Virus record (IMG/VR): IMGVR_UViG_3300010883_007299
Span: 32,474-96,473 of that record
Length of the DNA: 64,000 bases
Direction: 5' to 3' (one strand)
Source: a virus
The position numbers and the translations under genes are program-made. Of this stretch, positions 7,170-18,300 are shown piece after piece (the first letter of the stretch is position 1; each line of letters begins with the position of its first letter). The notes beneath the pieces were generated by a model. That model was not told where the DNA came from and searched no databases. It saw nothing but the letters and a program-made list of their open reading frames with translations.

Positions 7170-9434
7170 TTAGTCTGTAGGACCAGAGTGCATACAGTAA
7201 ACATCACGGTGGTTATCATTTCTATTCCATTGGAACCAACTGTAATGATAACAACTTCTGTTAGTTCTATCATACCCAGCCCACATGACCTTACCTCTAT
7301 CATCTAGGTAAGCCATATTGGGATAGTGTCCAGAACCAAAAGCCATTAGATTAACAAGTCTAGTACCTGACGGCCAAAAAGACTTTCTCTTATTCTCAAA
7401 GTTCAAGCCTTCAAATCCTGCATCGGACGTTGCCGGCCAGTTATGACTGTTCCAACCAGTATCATTTCCACCATGTTGAAACCATCGAGAAGTATAACCA
7501 TCTTCGCCTCTACCACCAGAATATATAGAACCATTATAATCCAAATACATCGGGTCACTATACTGGTATGAAGCATCACCACGATCCGAGTTCCATCCAG
7601 AAACCCATTTAACGTGTTGTGGACCTTTAATCATTGTAAACATATTCTGAATACCACCAGAAGTATACCAGTAGTTATTTGCTGTGACAGAACTACCTCT
7701 ACCACCGTTTGCATAGCCACCATTCATTTCCCAAGTAGCACCTGTACTCTTCTGTCGCATGGCGATCCAATCATCTTCGTTATCACCTCCGATCCAGAAC
7801 TCATCAACATCTCCGTTCGGTCGGAAGTTCAATTTCTTAAATGATCCAAACTGGTGAGCTCCTTGATAACCAATCGGCGCCCAACCTGGCCAGTAACTCT
7901 GATCTTCATAACCACAAGCCCATAGCCAACCATCATTGGTTAAGATCCATGTTGAACCCCAGGTGTTGCCATCCATGACAGCAAACTGTTTGATTCCACC
8001 ATAGTCATTCCAATCAATACCAACTCGTCTTGGATTGTAGGTGTGATATGTACCATTTCTATGACCAAGTCCTAATTCACCGTTATAGTTGTGACCCCAG
8101 GACCATAAGAAACCTTCTTCATCCATTGCATAGAATCTACCTTGTGTCGCACCGCCGGACCATATATCAATAATCATCTTACCATCAAACATTGATTGCG
8201 GAATCCGGAAAGGACGATTAAAATGTGAACTATACCAACCCCAAGGCCAAACAGATGTTCCAGTTTGGTTACCAACAACTTCTCTGGTACCCATTGTAAA
8301 GTCTAGACCATCTGGACCTAAAGAAGTAGTACCTGACCAGTTGCCATCATTCTTAACGTGTGGGTTACCAAAACCAAGTTGACCTTCGTTATTGTATCCC
8401 CACATCCAAACAGAACCATCTTCACCGATAGCACCGGTTGAAGTTGAACCTGTATCTGTAGCAGAACCAGTATTAGTAACTTTAACAATCTTCGTTTGGT
8501 TAAAAGTTTTAGTAGGATTACCAAGCCAATCAGTTGTATCGTTAGCTGTGACTCTTTCTGTCCATGGTCTGGAACTTGTATGCCAAGATCCCATCTGACC
8601 ATGTCCATTATATCCTGCAGAATAAACTTCACCATTATTCATTACGAAATAAGAAGTATCATGTCCATTTACTATTTGCATAGTACGAGGACATTCTCCA
8701 TCAGGAGTAGGTAATCCTTTATCATCTGTATAGGTGTTAGGATTAAAACTGGAACAATCAGAACTCATCAACCAATCTGTGAATGTAAATCCTGTATATC
8801 TGTGTTTACCATAACCATGGCCACCGATCTGACTTTCTCCAAGTCCAGATTTGGATCCGTTATCATCTCCACCAATATGCATTACTGTTCCATCGGAACA
8901 AAGAGCCATACAATCGTGATACCATTGATGTTGGAAAGACCTAGCATCAATACCCATATTGTATCTCCAACCTAATGGGGCGAAGCCGGCAAAAGTAATA
9001 ACTTCGTGACGACCATCTCTGCCACGACGAGATTCAAATACCTTTGTCCAATACTCTGATTCTTCAACCCAAGTATTTCTAAACCTAGTCTGTTTAATAC
9101 ACTGGTAAAATTTACCATTTGCTTTACAGAATTCACCAGGCTCATATTGGCGATGGTAGTCCCAAAGCGCACAATCAGGTGCACCTCTCATGTGTAGTGC
9201 CCAGTAAGTTCTATTATCTGGACGATAACTTCTTTGGACTGCTTCTGGATGTTCAAACGCATAGTTAGTTGTATTAACTGTACCCTCATTGTAGATTACA
9301 AAGTCTACAGGACAGTCCCTAATACAACGATAACTCTTACCGTGCCACTGTACAACATCATTCTTGCTGTAAGCTTTACGAGGTCGCCATCTAGATTTCC
9401 AATTAAGTCTTAATTTACTAGTGTCTAAAGCCAT
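7170..9434 (-). CDS. RCC1-repeat propeller protein with N-terminal carbohydrate-binding-like module
   Basis: A 754-residue protein, the first of three related genes. The N-terminus has two modules resembling type 5/12 carbohydrate-binding domains (RPRKAYSKNDVVQWHGKSYR; EPGEFCKANGKFYQCI). The middle and C-terminal parts carry RCC1-type beta-propeller blades: GEDGSVWMWGYNNEGQLGFG and GFLWSWGHNYNGELGLGH are the clearest. In eukaryotes RCC1 domains bind proteins or DNA. In a phage adhesin block, a host-surface recognition or virion decoration role is more likely (inference). Tryptophan, glycine and asparagine are very frequent. It is the last gene before the hairpin that separates this block from the pigment operon. 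Confidence 0.8.
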   Translation of the reverse strand: MALDTSKLRLNWKSRWRPRKAYSKNDVVQWHGKSYRCIRDCPVDFVIYNEGTVNTTNYAFEHPEAVQRSYRPDNRTYWALHMRGAPDCALWDYHRQYEPGEFCKANGKFYQCIKQTRFRNTWVEESEYWTKVFESRRGRDGRHEVITFAGFAPLGWRYNMGIDARSFQHQWYHDCMALCSDGTVMHIGGDDNGSKSGLGESQIGGHGYGKHRYTGFTFTDWLMSSDCSSFNPNTYTDDKGLPTPDGECPRTMQIVNGHDTSYFVMNNGEVYSAGYNGHGQMGSWHTSSRPWTERVTANDTTDWLGNPTKTFNQTKIVKVTNTGSATDTGSTSTGAIGEDGSVWMWGYNNEGQLGFGNPHVKNDGNWSGTTSLGPDGLDFTMGTREVVGNQTGTSVWPWGWYSSHFNRPFRIPQSMFDGKMIIDIWSGGATQGRFYAMDEEGFLWSWGHNYNGELGLGHRNGTYHTYNPRRVGIDWNDYGGIKQFAVMDGNTWGSTWILTNDGWLWACGYEDQSYWPGWAPIGYQGAHQFGSFKKLNFRPNGDVDEFWIGGDNEDDWIAMRQKSTGATWEMNGGYANGGRGSSVTANNYWYTSGGIQNMFTMIKGPQHVKWVSGWNSDRGDASYQYSDPMYLDYNGSIYSGGRGEDGYTSRWFQHGGNDTGWNSHNWPATSDAGFEGLNFENKRKSFWPSGTRLVNLMAFGSGHYPNMAYLDDRGKVMWAGYDRTNRSCYHYSWFQWNRNDNHRDVYCMHSGPTD

Positions 9435-9461
9435 TTGCTTATTACCTTAATTTAATTTGTT

Positions 9462-9875
9462 TTAGAATCCAAGCGCTGTAATGTGAGCTGCTTTATCTGT
9501 TTCTACTTGTGCCAAGCCATCAACAATTGCCGTTGTTCCCGCAGAAACACCAGCCAGGATTTCAACTTGTGATTTGCCAGTCATAAAAGCATCTTCCATT
9601 GCTTGTAGTTCCTGCCTTAACTGACCTTGTGACATTGCCTCAACCTTGACTGCATCAAGGACTGCTTGATCGTCTGCTACTCCCTTATCATATACTTTAA
9701 CTTCGTAGTCTCCCTGAGGCGCCACTACAGTTACATTACTGTCATCGTAAGAAAAGAACTCTTTGTCATCATATGATAACAAGAAAACAGGTGTATCAGC
9801 TACATCAGAATACGCAGGTTGCACATAATCGTTATTGAGGGCAGTAGCCTTGTGACTATAAATTTTCGCTGCCAT
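9462..9875 (-). CDS. Hypothetical protein in the adhesin block
   Basis: A 137-residue protein. It has a beta-rich N-terminal half (PVFLLSYDDKEFFSYDDSN, then DYEVKVYDKGV) and a helical C-terminal half (QGQLRQELQAMEDAFMTGKS). I do not recognise the family. It has a strong late promoter 44 bases upstream and lies between two RCC1-repeat genes, so it is probably made late. It may be a chaperone or a small partner of the propeller proteins (inference from position only). Confidence 0.7.
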   Translation of the reverse strand: MAAKIYSHKATALNNDYVQPAYSDVADTPVFLLSYDDKEFFSYDDSNVTVVAPQGDYEVKVYDKGVADDQAVLDAVKVEAMSQGQLRQELQAMEDAFMTGKSQVEILAGVSAGTTAIVDGLAQVETDKAAHITALGF

Positions 9876-9918
9876 TTTATTTTATCTCCGTTATAAAAAA
9901 TATTTTGTTTTGTTGTAC

Positions 9919-9926
9919 TATTTATA
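9919..9926 (-). promoter_or_regulatory. Late promoter TATAAATA
   Basis: TATAAATA reads on the minus strand at 9926-9919, just past the stop of the 921-residue RCC1 gene and 44 bases before the ATG at 9875. A CGGAG ribosome binding site follows. It probably drives the 137-residue gene and the RCC1 gene behind it. Confidence 0.65.
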
Positions 9927-9929
9927 TAG

Positions 9930-12695
9930 TTATCGGCCTATGCCTGGGTTAATCATTTGACCATTATTGTGACTGTTGTAAGTCCAATCATTATGTCCAC
10001 CAGCATGGTTTCCATCATTACTACTATGGCCACTGAATCCGATTACTAATTGTTGTCCATCTTCTGTGATGAACCAAGGCATCATACCATACCAACTGGC
10101 AGCTTGATGACCTCCTTGTGGTATAATATGTGAAATCTTAGTGCCAGCAGGTTGATAAACATGGTAAGGTTTATAAGTTCCATCTTCACCCGTCCAGTTA
10201 TCGGCAGCATGAGGATTAGCACAACTTTTATAATTGTTTCGACCCTGTGTAAAGCATTCGCCTTCATCCGTAAGCCAATAACCCATATTGCCATCAGAAT
10301 ACGTACCGCAATAATAAACTTCTTTCAGGTTCTTAATCTTACCAATGAGTACAGGCGGATAGTTATTGCCTGTGCCACCATCACCAGAAGCATAATAAGT
10401 TCCAGAAAATCCAGCATGGTAAGTATCACCATTCTGAGTTCTCATCCACAAACCGTGGTAAGAGTTAAAGTGTTGTCCCCAAATGTCAACAATATTACCA
10501 TTAGGCGGACTTGTCATTTTTGTAGGACTGTCTTGATGGTTAGTTGTATCCGCACCACTAGCGTTACCATAACCGTTATAGCCACCATGCCACACAAAGC
10601 CGTTGCCGTCTAATATATAAACACATGTGTTACTGGAATATCCAGCAATTTGCCAAGCGGCGATACCATTATTAGCAACAGGATCCCACGGTGTAGTAGA
10701 TCCACCACCCCACTTCACAGGACGCCAATAGTCAGTTGTGTTATTCTGATTGAACCAACCAGAGTTATTACTACCCCAACAATAGAGTTGATCGTCTGCT
10801 GTTCTTGCCCAACAACCTTGATAGTTGTCTCCGCAAGTAGCAATATCTACTATTCGTTTGTTCTCAAAGTATTCTTGAGGAATCTTATATGGAGCACCCC
10901 AACTTTCTGTACGTCCATTTCCTAACTGACCGTAACCATTGTAACCCCATGTCCAAACCTGACCCTTATCATCAAGAGCCATACAAGTATGTGTATCGGT
11001 CTCTTGCTGAGTACCAGTAGAAATCTTGATGATGTGAACACCTTCCAAGTTTTGTACGGGTTGCGGAACTGGATGATTTGTGAATTGTCCACCACCAGCC
11101 TGACCGTGGCCACCATAACCTTTATGGTGTACTTCGCCATTATCAAACAGCCAGTAATGAAAACCCCAACCTCTTTCTATCTGTACACATTTAGGTGTAT
11201 GGAATTTACCAACTCGGTTTGTATGCCTTCCTCTCCATTCGCCACCTTTAATGCCAGAATCGTGAGCACCAAACCAGTTCTTATCTTCTGACTCATGCCA
11301 ATCACGGAACTGGAAGTCCATTTCCATCCAGTAACCAATTCCATCATCGGTGTGGCCATTCCAAGCTTCTGCGCCAGCAGTTGGGCCCCGTCCTAGATTC
11401 CATACCGTTCCGTTCTTATCAATCATAGCACGTGAACGATAGGTTTCAAAGTTACTATTGTTTACGTTCTTATAGGGCCAATTCATTCTGCCCATGTTGT
11501 TCGCCCAAATAGTAGCCTGTTGGTTTGTATTACCACCCGAAAGGTTTTCCCATCTCTGATCGAAACCTTGATTTTCTTCTGGAACACCTCGGTGATCCAA
11601 TGCAGTTCCTATACCAGAAGTATTTGTAGTATCTTTAGCACTCTCTACCAATGGTCCGCCATGTCCACCTGTCTTACCCATATCAACTGACATAAGTTTT
11701 GAACGTGTCCTTTCCATTGATTGACTTGTCTGCGGCGGTGTACCGCTAGTATCAGCCAAAGCCCTATAGAATCCAACTGTAGAATATGAACGTTGGTCAG
11801 GCACGTTTAGGTTTGTTTGTGGTGTACCACCTGTACCAGTGTGGTGTCTATAAGAAACTAGATCACCCCAATAATACTGTTTACTTGCTTCCCATACGCC
11901 TCGATAAGTTAGACCAGGCATTGTCATTAGATCCCAATATGAATGTCCTATCCAACCTTGTTCAATAATGAGTCCTTTATCATACCACATATCAGCAGTA
12001 GCAACACTAAAGGGATAAACTCGTTCTTCTCCAGCAGGGACATGGAGCTCGACACGACGATGCCTATTAGCCATTGTGTTAAACAATGTTGCTGTTGCCA
12101 TAGAAGCAACATAAGCTGTCTGTGTAACTTCTTTTCTATTCAAGTAATATTTTAAAGGCGAATCAACAGTACTGTTCCAAATAGTTGTTCCAGAACCATG
12201 AGTACCATCAGCCGCTAAACTGAAGTCTAAAGCATAACCTTGGTTAGTGCTGTGGTTCTGATAAAAACTAAAATGACCACACTCATAGAAGTATGGTAGA
12301 CTCTCAGAATTCATTGCATTACCACTAACACCAGCAATTTTAAATCGCTGAGTGGTTTCTAGTTCTGTTTCAACCTCGTAATTATTTTCTACGGGTTTGA
12401 GGTTGTAATGAAAATTGCCATCGTCAGTCAAAGAATGATATGCATTAATATCTATATCAGATTCTAAACGACCCTTGGCCATATTTTCCCGTGTGTTCCA
12501 TATAGTTCTATGATTTTTATATCCTAGACCTTTGTCGCCCGGAGCGAATGTTTCAAACCCATTAGCGAGATAACCCTGAGTATTAATCCACAACTTACCA
12601 CCCCACTGAACTACATCGTCCAATTCGTAGGTAATATTGGGATCCCATTCTCCTTCAAATGCGAGTTTAATTTTTCCTAAATCAATTTTAGCCAT
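9930..12695 (-). CDS. RCC1-repeat propeller protein
   Basis: A 921-residue paralogue of the proteins at 7170 and 12719. The N-terminus shows the carbohydrate-binding-like module (DPNITYELDDVVQWGGKLW), with a second copy near residue 270 (WEASKQYYWGDLVSY). RCC1 blades occupy the C-terminal two thirds, for example ALDDKGQVWTWGYNGYGQLG, then RTADDQLYCWGSNNSGWF and VYILDGNGFVWHGGYNGYG. The Shine-Dalgarno is AGGGA. A role as a virion-surface or receptor-binding protein is inferred from its neighbours, the large fibre and the other two propellers. No catalytic motif is seen. The protein keeps an open frame over 2.7 kb, so it is under selection and not a decayed copy. Confidence 0.8.
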   Translation of the reverse strand: MAKIDLGKIKLAFEGEWDPNITYELDDVVQWGGKLWINTQGYLANGFETFAPGDKGLGYKNHRTIWNTRENMAKGRLESDIDINAYHSLTDDGNFHYNLKPVENNYEVETELETTQRFKIAGVSGNAMNSESLPYFYECGHFSFYQNHSTNQGYALDFSLAADGTHGSGTTIWNSTVDSPLKYYLNRKEVTQTAYVASMATATLFNTMANRHRRVELHVPAGEERVYPFSVATADMWYDKGLIIEQGWIGHSYWDLMTMPGLTYRGVWEASKQYYWGDLVSYRHHTGTGGTPQTNLNVPDQRSYSTVGFYRALADTSGTPPQTSQSMERTRSKLMSVDMGKTGGHGGPLVESAKDTTNTSGIGTALDHRGVPEENQGFDQRWENLSGGNTNQQATIWANNMGRMNWPYKNVNNSNFETYRSRAMIDKNGTVWNLGRGPTAGAEAWNGHTDDGIGYWMEMDFQFRDWHESEDKNWFGAHDSGIKGGEWRGRHTNRVGKFHTPKCVQIERGWGFHYWLFDNGEVHHKGYGGHGQAGGGQFTNHPVPQPVQNLEGVHIIKISTGTQQETDTHTCMALDDKGQVWTWGYNGYGQLGNGRTESWGAPYKIPQEYFENKRIVDIATCGDNYQGCWARTADDQLYCWGSNNSGWFNQNNTTDYWRPVKWGGGSTTPWDPVANNGIAAWQIAGYSSNTCVYILDGNGFVWHGGYNGYGNASGADTTNHQDSPTKMTSPPNGNIVDIWGQHFNSYHGLWMRTQNGDTYHAGFSGTYYASGDGGTGNNYPPVLIGKIKNLKEVYYCGTYSDGNMGYWLTDEGECFTQGRNNYKSCANPHAADNWTGEDGTYKPYHVYQPAGTKISHIIPQGGHQAASWYGMMPWFITEDGQQLVIGFSGHSSNDGNHAGGHNDWTYNSHNNGQMINPGIGR

Positions 12696-12718
12696 TGCTT
12701 TTTTCCCTGTTTAAATTT

Positions 12719-15313
12719 TTATCCAATAGGTGGCGGAGACATAACGTTTTCTCTGCTATTTCTCATGCCGCCATCCATATAATGTGATTCGTACCCACAA
12801 TGTAGGAACCTGTTTCTATCTGTAATTATACTACAACGCCAATAGTGATTGGTTGTATCATTAGATGTATAACCAAAAGGCCTAATACTTCTAATATGTC
12901 CTTGACAATCATTCATCAGTCGAGGCATCTGGGCATAACCATTACTCCTATCTTCAATTCCGTTTGGTCTATCTTGACTTGCATTAGCATAAGTGTCAGA
13001 CCAACCCATTGAAGATGAACCACGACTATTTCTTCCACCCACAAACATATGTCCACCGTTTGTTAAGATAAAGACATTATGATAATCATAACCACTCATG
13101 CCCCATACACCCTTAATGTCTTTCATGGATACACCAAGGTTTGTGCCACCTACACTAAACTGTGGTATAACCGGAGCGTTTGTGTTTGAAGCACTTCCGT
13201 TACATAATTGATAATTTTGATTACTACCACAAGCCTGCATATTTCCATCATCGCCTTTAACGTATATGGAACCATATTGGCCACATCCAATTAACCAGAA
13301 GTTTGCAGCTGTACCTGTACCAGAACCATAACCCAAAGAAGCTTGAGTAAATATATTCTGTTGACTTGTCGTTCCTGACATAGCCCAACCTCTACCATTA
13401 TATCCAGTGGTATAAATCTTCCCAGCAGATGTAAGAGCACAAGCCCTTCCATATGAAGCTCGTTCATCACACCAGAATTTTACAATAGTTTCACCCACAC
13501 CCAATTCTAGATGTGCGCCACTACCATCCTCACCAATAGCAAGTAATGGAGCTGTAGCCTGTGATGTACTATTAATTCCTAACTGACCGTAACCATTATA
13601 ACCGCAACTGTAAATTCTACCCTGTGCAGTATAGAAATAACTGGATCCATATGAACCACCACACATCCACATATCTCTAATTTTCTGCAAGTTAAAGAAA
13701 GCGTTGTTAATCTTCTGAGGTCTATTATGGTTAGTTGTACTACCAATTCCTAACTGACCGTAACCATTGTAGCCCCACATCCAAACATCACCATTCTCGT
13801 CAATAGCACCACAGTGGTGTGTACTATCACCTTCACTAGACCAGTTAGAAAGATGAATGTCAGACATTCTTAAATCTCTCCAAACGTGTGTTGCTGTGTT
13901 TGTAGCGTCATAAATTTCTTGATATGTACCACCAACTCGTTGCGGAAAACTTCTACTTGAGTTTGCCGCATCTCCATTCTGTCCATGTCCACCATAACCC
14001 CAGTGATACACTTCGCCATTGTTCATCAAGACCAAACCAGTTTCGTAACCTACCTGATACTTAATAACTTTAGGAGCTTTTCCATCTGGAGTATTATGTA
14101 CACCTGTTCCACCATGATCTGTAGAACGGTACCAATCCAAAAATGGAAAGTTTACATTACTCATTGTCATCATAGTTTGGTTGTGAGCATTCTGACCCGT
14201 AGAAGATGAACCCTGGACCATAATGTTACCACGACCACCAATGAATGTTGGAAAGTTATGAGCCTCATATTTCTGATAGTTATTACCCAATCGTCGTGTT
14301 GGGTTATCCATACCCAAGACAGTTTCATGCATAGGTTGTTCTATCGCTTCGATATAGTCACCAGTAAATGTTGCAATCTGTCCTTGTGCCTTATCAGAAG
14401 CAATAACACTGTCATCAAAATCTTCATCAGAAGATACTAGATCCCAGTTAGCATTGTTGTTCCAAGGCAATGTGGTATTTGTTCCATCAGCTTGATGATC
14501 CTGTACACAAATGTAATTCGCCTTTGTTGTTCTTACCTGGTCATGCATCAAGAAGCCTGAGCCTCCAGTAGCATCACCACCAGAAAACTGTGAACCACCT
14601 AGTGTGTTATCATAAGGAACATCAATATGAACTACATCGTTTACATAGTACTGTGTGGTTGCTGTATTAACGTGTGCTCCCTTCCAATCAAGACTTTCTC
14701 TAACAGTTCGCCAGTACATTGTAGCATTAGTAACTGTAATTTCGTTACCCATGCCTGTACCGTGGACGCCACAATGATACCAAAGGTCTGCAGGTGATCC
14801 ACCTGCAGGTGCAGTATCATGTACACTAATTTCTATTCGTCTTGTTGTAGCAGCATTAAAGTTTGTAACATTTTCGTACTGTGCCTGTGATTTCAACCTA
14901 CCATCAAGATAGTAACGAACTCCTTTTGCATAATCTGCTACTGAAACATTACCGTTTGTTCCAAATAGCATCGGATGTCCGTCATTTGTAGAATCATCTT
15001 GATTAAAATGATGAAGTTCACCCCGTTTGAAAGTTAATGCTGGGTTAGTTATAGCAGCCGCATTTTGCATACCTTGACCAGCAAGAAAGAAAGTGTTTCC
15101 TGATCCACTTGGATATGTTGTACCAGCAGCGACAGTAACTAGATAATCAACTTCCCTGGGAATAGAGGGTAAGTTACCTGTACTTGGAGCAACACAAACA
15201 AAATCAGTGTTTCCTCTCTGCACTACATCGTCAATGACATAAGCGGTACCAGCGTTGTAATCGCCCTTATAATTGAAATGCAAATTTCCTATATTTGTTG
15301 TTGTGACTGACAT
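12719..15313 (-). CDS. RCC1-repeat propeller protein
   Basis: An 864-residue protein, the third RCC1-type paralogue. The N-terminal module NYKGDYNAGTAYVIDDVVQ resembles the carbohydrate-binding-like units in the fibre encoded immediately upstream (15338-20443). The blades are clearest at IDENGDVWMWGYNGYGQLGI and RIYSCGYNGYGQLGI. A GAGGA ribosome binding site precedes the ATG at 15313. The shared N-terminal module suggests that these proteins attach to, or share a docking site with, the long fibre (inference). Confidence 0.8.
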   Translation of the reverse strand: MSVTTTNIGNLHFNYKGDYNAGTAYVIDDVVQRGNTDFVCVAPSTGNLPSIPREVDYLVTVAAGTTYPSGSGNTFFLAGQGMQNAAAITNPALTFKRGELHHFNQDDSTNDGHPMLFGTNGNVSVADYAKGVRYYLDGRLKSQAQYENVTNFNAATTRRIEISVHDTAPAGGSPADLWYHCGVHGTGMGNEITVTNATMYWRTVRESLDWKGAHVNTATTQYYVNDVVHIDVPYDNTLGGSQFSGGDATGGSGFLMHDQVRTTKANYICVQDHQADGTNTTLPWNNNANWDLVSSDEDFDDSVIASDKAQGQIATFTGDYIEAIEQPMHETVLGMDNPTRRLGNNYQKYEAHNFPTFIGGRGNIMVQGSSSTGQNAHNQTMMTMSNVNFPFLDWYRSTDHGGTGVHNTPDGKAPKVIKYQVGYETGLVLMNNGEVYHWGYGGHGQNGDAANSSRSFPQRVGGTYQEIYDATNTATHVWRDLRMSDIHLSNWSSEGDSTHHCGAIDENGDVWMWGYNGYGQLGIGSTTNHNRPQKINNAFFNLQKIRDMWMCGGSYGSSYFYTAQGRIYSCGYNGYGQLGINSTSQATAPLLAIGEDGSGAHLELGVGETIVKFWCDERASYGRACALTSAGKIYTTGYNGRGWAMSGTTSQQNIFTQASLGYGSGTGTAANFWLIGCGQYGSIYVKGDDGNMQACGSNQNYQLCNGSASNTNAPVIPQFSVGGTNLGVSMKDIKGVWGMSGYDYHNVFILTNGGHMFVGGRNSRGSSSMGWSDTYANASQDRPNGIEDRSNGYAQMPRLMNDCQGHIRSIRPFGYTSNDTTNHYWRCSIITDRNRFLHCGYESHYMDGGMRNSRENVMSPPPIG

Positions 15314-15337
15314 CGTTATTCGTCCTCTATCCTTTTA

Positions 15338-18300
15338 TTATGATACGTTCATTTGTAGATGCCCATTAGCATCAATTTCTAATGTGGCAGCTTCACCAGC
15401 GGCAAACCAGAAAGCAGCGTTTCCGAAAGTAGCTGTTTGTGATGGAACATTATAGTTTGTGGATACAACGTGTGACAATCCACCTGTCTCACTATTATAA
15501 ACCAATGCAGTAGCCGCAGGAGCGTCATACTTATCTGCATATGTTTTATTAACTATATCGGCATCAACTGTCGGCACAATTGCAGTTTGTGTCTGGGCTT
15601 CTAGTAAAATCTTACCAGTTCCATTTGTCTGCACTTTCAAATCACCGTCTGTAACCGTGGTGATAAGAATATTACTATGTAGTTTTAACTGACCAACAAG
15701 AATTTCGTTGACTGTCAAGTTGTTACTACCACCACCCAACTGGGTCTCAACATACGTTCTAATTGCTTTCTCTGTTACAAGAGCATTATCTGAATTTCCT
15801 GACAATGTTCCATCTGTTGAGAATTCTGAAACTGTAGCCCCAAAACTTCCCAGAGCAACAGATCCCAGTGACAATTCTTGTAGACCTGAAAGGTCAAAAC
15901 TCTCAGCATTAAGTGTAGCCTTACCTGTGGCCTGATGTACTTTAAATAGGTCACCAACTCTGTAGTTACCATCTTGGTCAGTCGATGTGTAGAATACTCT
16001 ACCACGATCTAACTCAACAACTTCATCGTCAGCATCAGATGCCTGTAATGGTTCTTCAGTCGGATAGTTGGTGTCTGCAAAACTACCAGTACCAATATCC
16101 AAGAAGTCATGTCCAGTCATTCTGATGTTAGAGTACTTATCCCTAAACGTAATGGCTGTATTGTCAGGCGGAGTTAATGACTTTGTTATAAGCGGCGAAC
16201 ACTGAATTGTTGCCTGTCCAAGACCACCTGTAACTGCATTGGCCGTAGAACTAACAAACAAGTGTGCTGTTGTATTCGATGATACACCAACATTCACAGT
16301 AAGCGTTGTTGCAGCTATTGCTGTGATGGACAATGATTTTCCTGATGCAGGATCACTGGCCCTTGGATATGTATGGTTACTACCATGACTATCATGAGCA
16401 CAAGTAAATGTTAAACTGTTATTTACAATCTCTATCGTTTGACCAACTGTCAAAGTGTGTGTTCCAACAGTCAATACTAATACACCTGTTATGGGATCAT
16501 ATGTTGCCGCAGACGGAGTAAACTTCGACTGGCCCTGGTAATTAGTAGCTGCAACAACCAAGTAACTTGTATTGCTGTCATGTGCAAACTGAAAACTAGC
16601 TCCTTCTTTAGGTGCCTTAGATAGACCATCAGCAACAAAACTGTTACCCACTGGGTTGATGTTTGAATAACCATCACCACTTACGGTTCCTGTTGTTGTT
16701 GCAGTCTTATATCCTGTACCACCCACAGTAATAGTTGATTGGCCAATTACTCCATTACCTATTACAGGAGTTGCAGTTCCTAATGTTGTTGCATTGGGGT
16801 CAGTAATTATTGCTGTTGGTGCAGAACTATATCCTGCTCCGGTATCAAGAATAAAGATTTTCTGAATCTTCGATGATTTAACCGACACTCTAGCCAAAGC
16901 AGTTCTAGTAGGTGAACCACCGCCTGTAAAATGAATTCGTGGTTCAATTTCATAAGTCGTTGTGGCATTTAGTGATGTCTCAGCAGATGATCTGCCTCCA
17001 AAATAATCCCAACCAGAACTTGCAACTTCATTAACCATTGTACAGACTTTAGTTGATCCGTTATGGGCCTGAATAACGCCTGTCTGACCACAACCAGTAC
17101 CATCGGTAATAGTCAATCTCATTCCATTATAGAAACCAGTTACATTTGTATCTGACAGAGCAAGAGTAATAGTTGTTGCAGTACCAGTCTGAGCAGATGA
17201 TGTAGTTGTTATATGGTTCTCACCAACTGTTGTAACATCAACGTGTCTAACACCACCATCATTGATAGCAAGTGTAGCAGCCCCACTAGCGCCTGCACCC
17301 GAAAATGCGATTGTAGCGGTTTCTATAGTAGCAACATTAAATGTTAGTGCAGGTGCACCGCCGCCTCCCAACTGAGAGTCGTTGATACTAATTGTATCAG
17401 CTGCGACATGAGCATCACCACCACTAATTAGGAGATGAGCCGTTACTTGACCAGAACTACCAATATCTATATTAACTATTAAGCCAGTACCAGAACCTGT
17501 TGTAGCGTCTTGAGTACAAGCAACATAAGAACCTTGAGTTCGTGAAGCGTGAGCCGCACCAAAAGTACCTAGTGTAGCGCCAACGCCATGGTTATAATTA
17601 TTACCAGCGTATTCAAATTCGATTCTCTGTATAGCACCTGTGCCTGCAGTATTATGTCCTGCAAGTACTCGTCCCACTACAGCCTGTTGGCTTAAGTTAT
17701 TAACAGTACCTGTTGCAGGTACTTCAAGTGGGTCTACACCAGAAGATACAGCTCCGTATTCTCCGTATGAGTTATTACAGTTTGCAGCTCGAATTGTACC
17801 ACCCGAATCTGCAAGGTAACCCATGTGACAGTAGTATGTAAATACAGAAACAATTTCTGATCTACCAGCATTTTTCATCCATACGCCAACACCATCGTCA
17901 CATATTTGTGTGAAGTCATTAGAAAGAATAGAATCATAACCCATGGGTTGTAATCCACCATCGACTTTAATACCTACAGCGCCCGAATAACTAACGTGTA
18001 CTGCGTTCTGAACAAACGGTGACTGTAGATAAACAAGTCCGTTTGGATTAAGAGCAACAGCAACACCAGACCTTGTAGCGCCTGCTGTTTCTGTCGGTCG
18101 TTGTAGACCATCAGATGAAGCAGAAGCCAACTGACCGATAAGACCATTCATGGACACGCCACGAATAGTAGTCTTTTCGGTCATCTGGAACATATCAGAA
18201 CGGTTGTTAGGTGTTGTACTATCGTCAGAAGTTCCTGGTCCAGGCCTGACTGTAACACTTCTCATCTCATCACCCATAACAGCAACACCTTCTGGTATTG

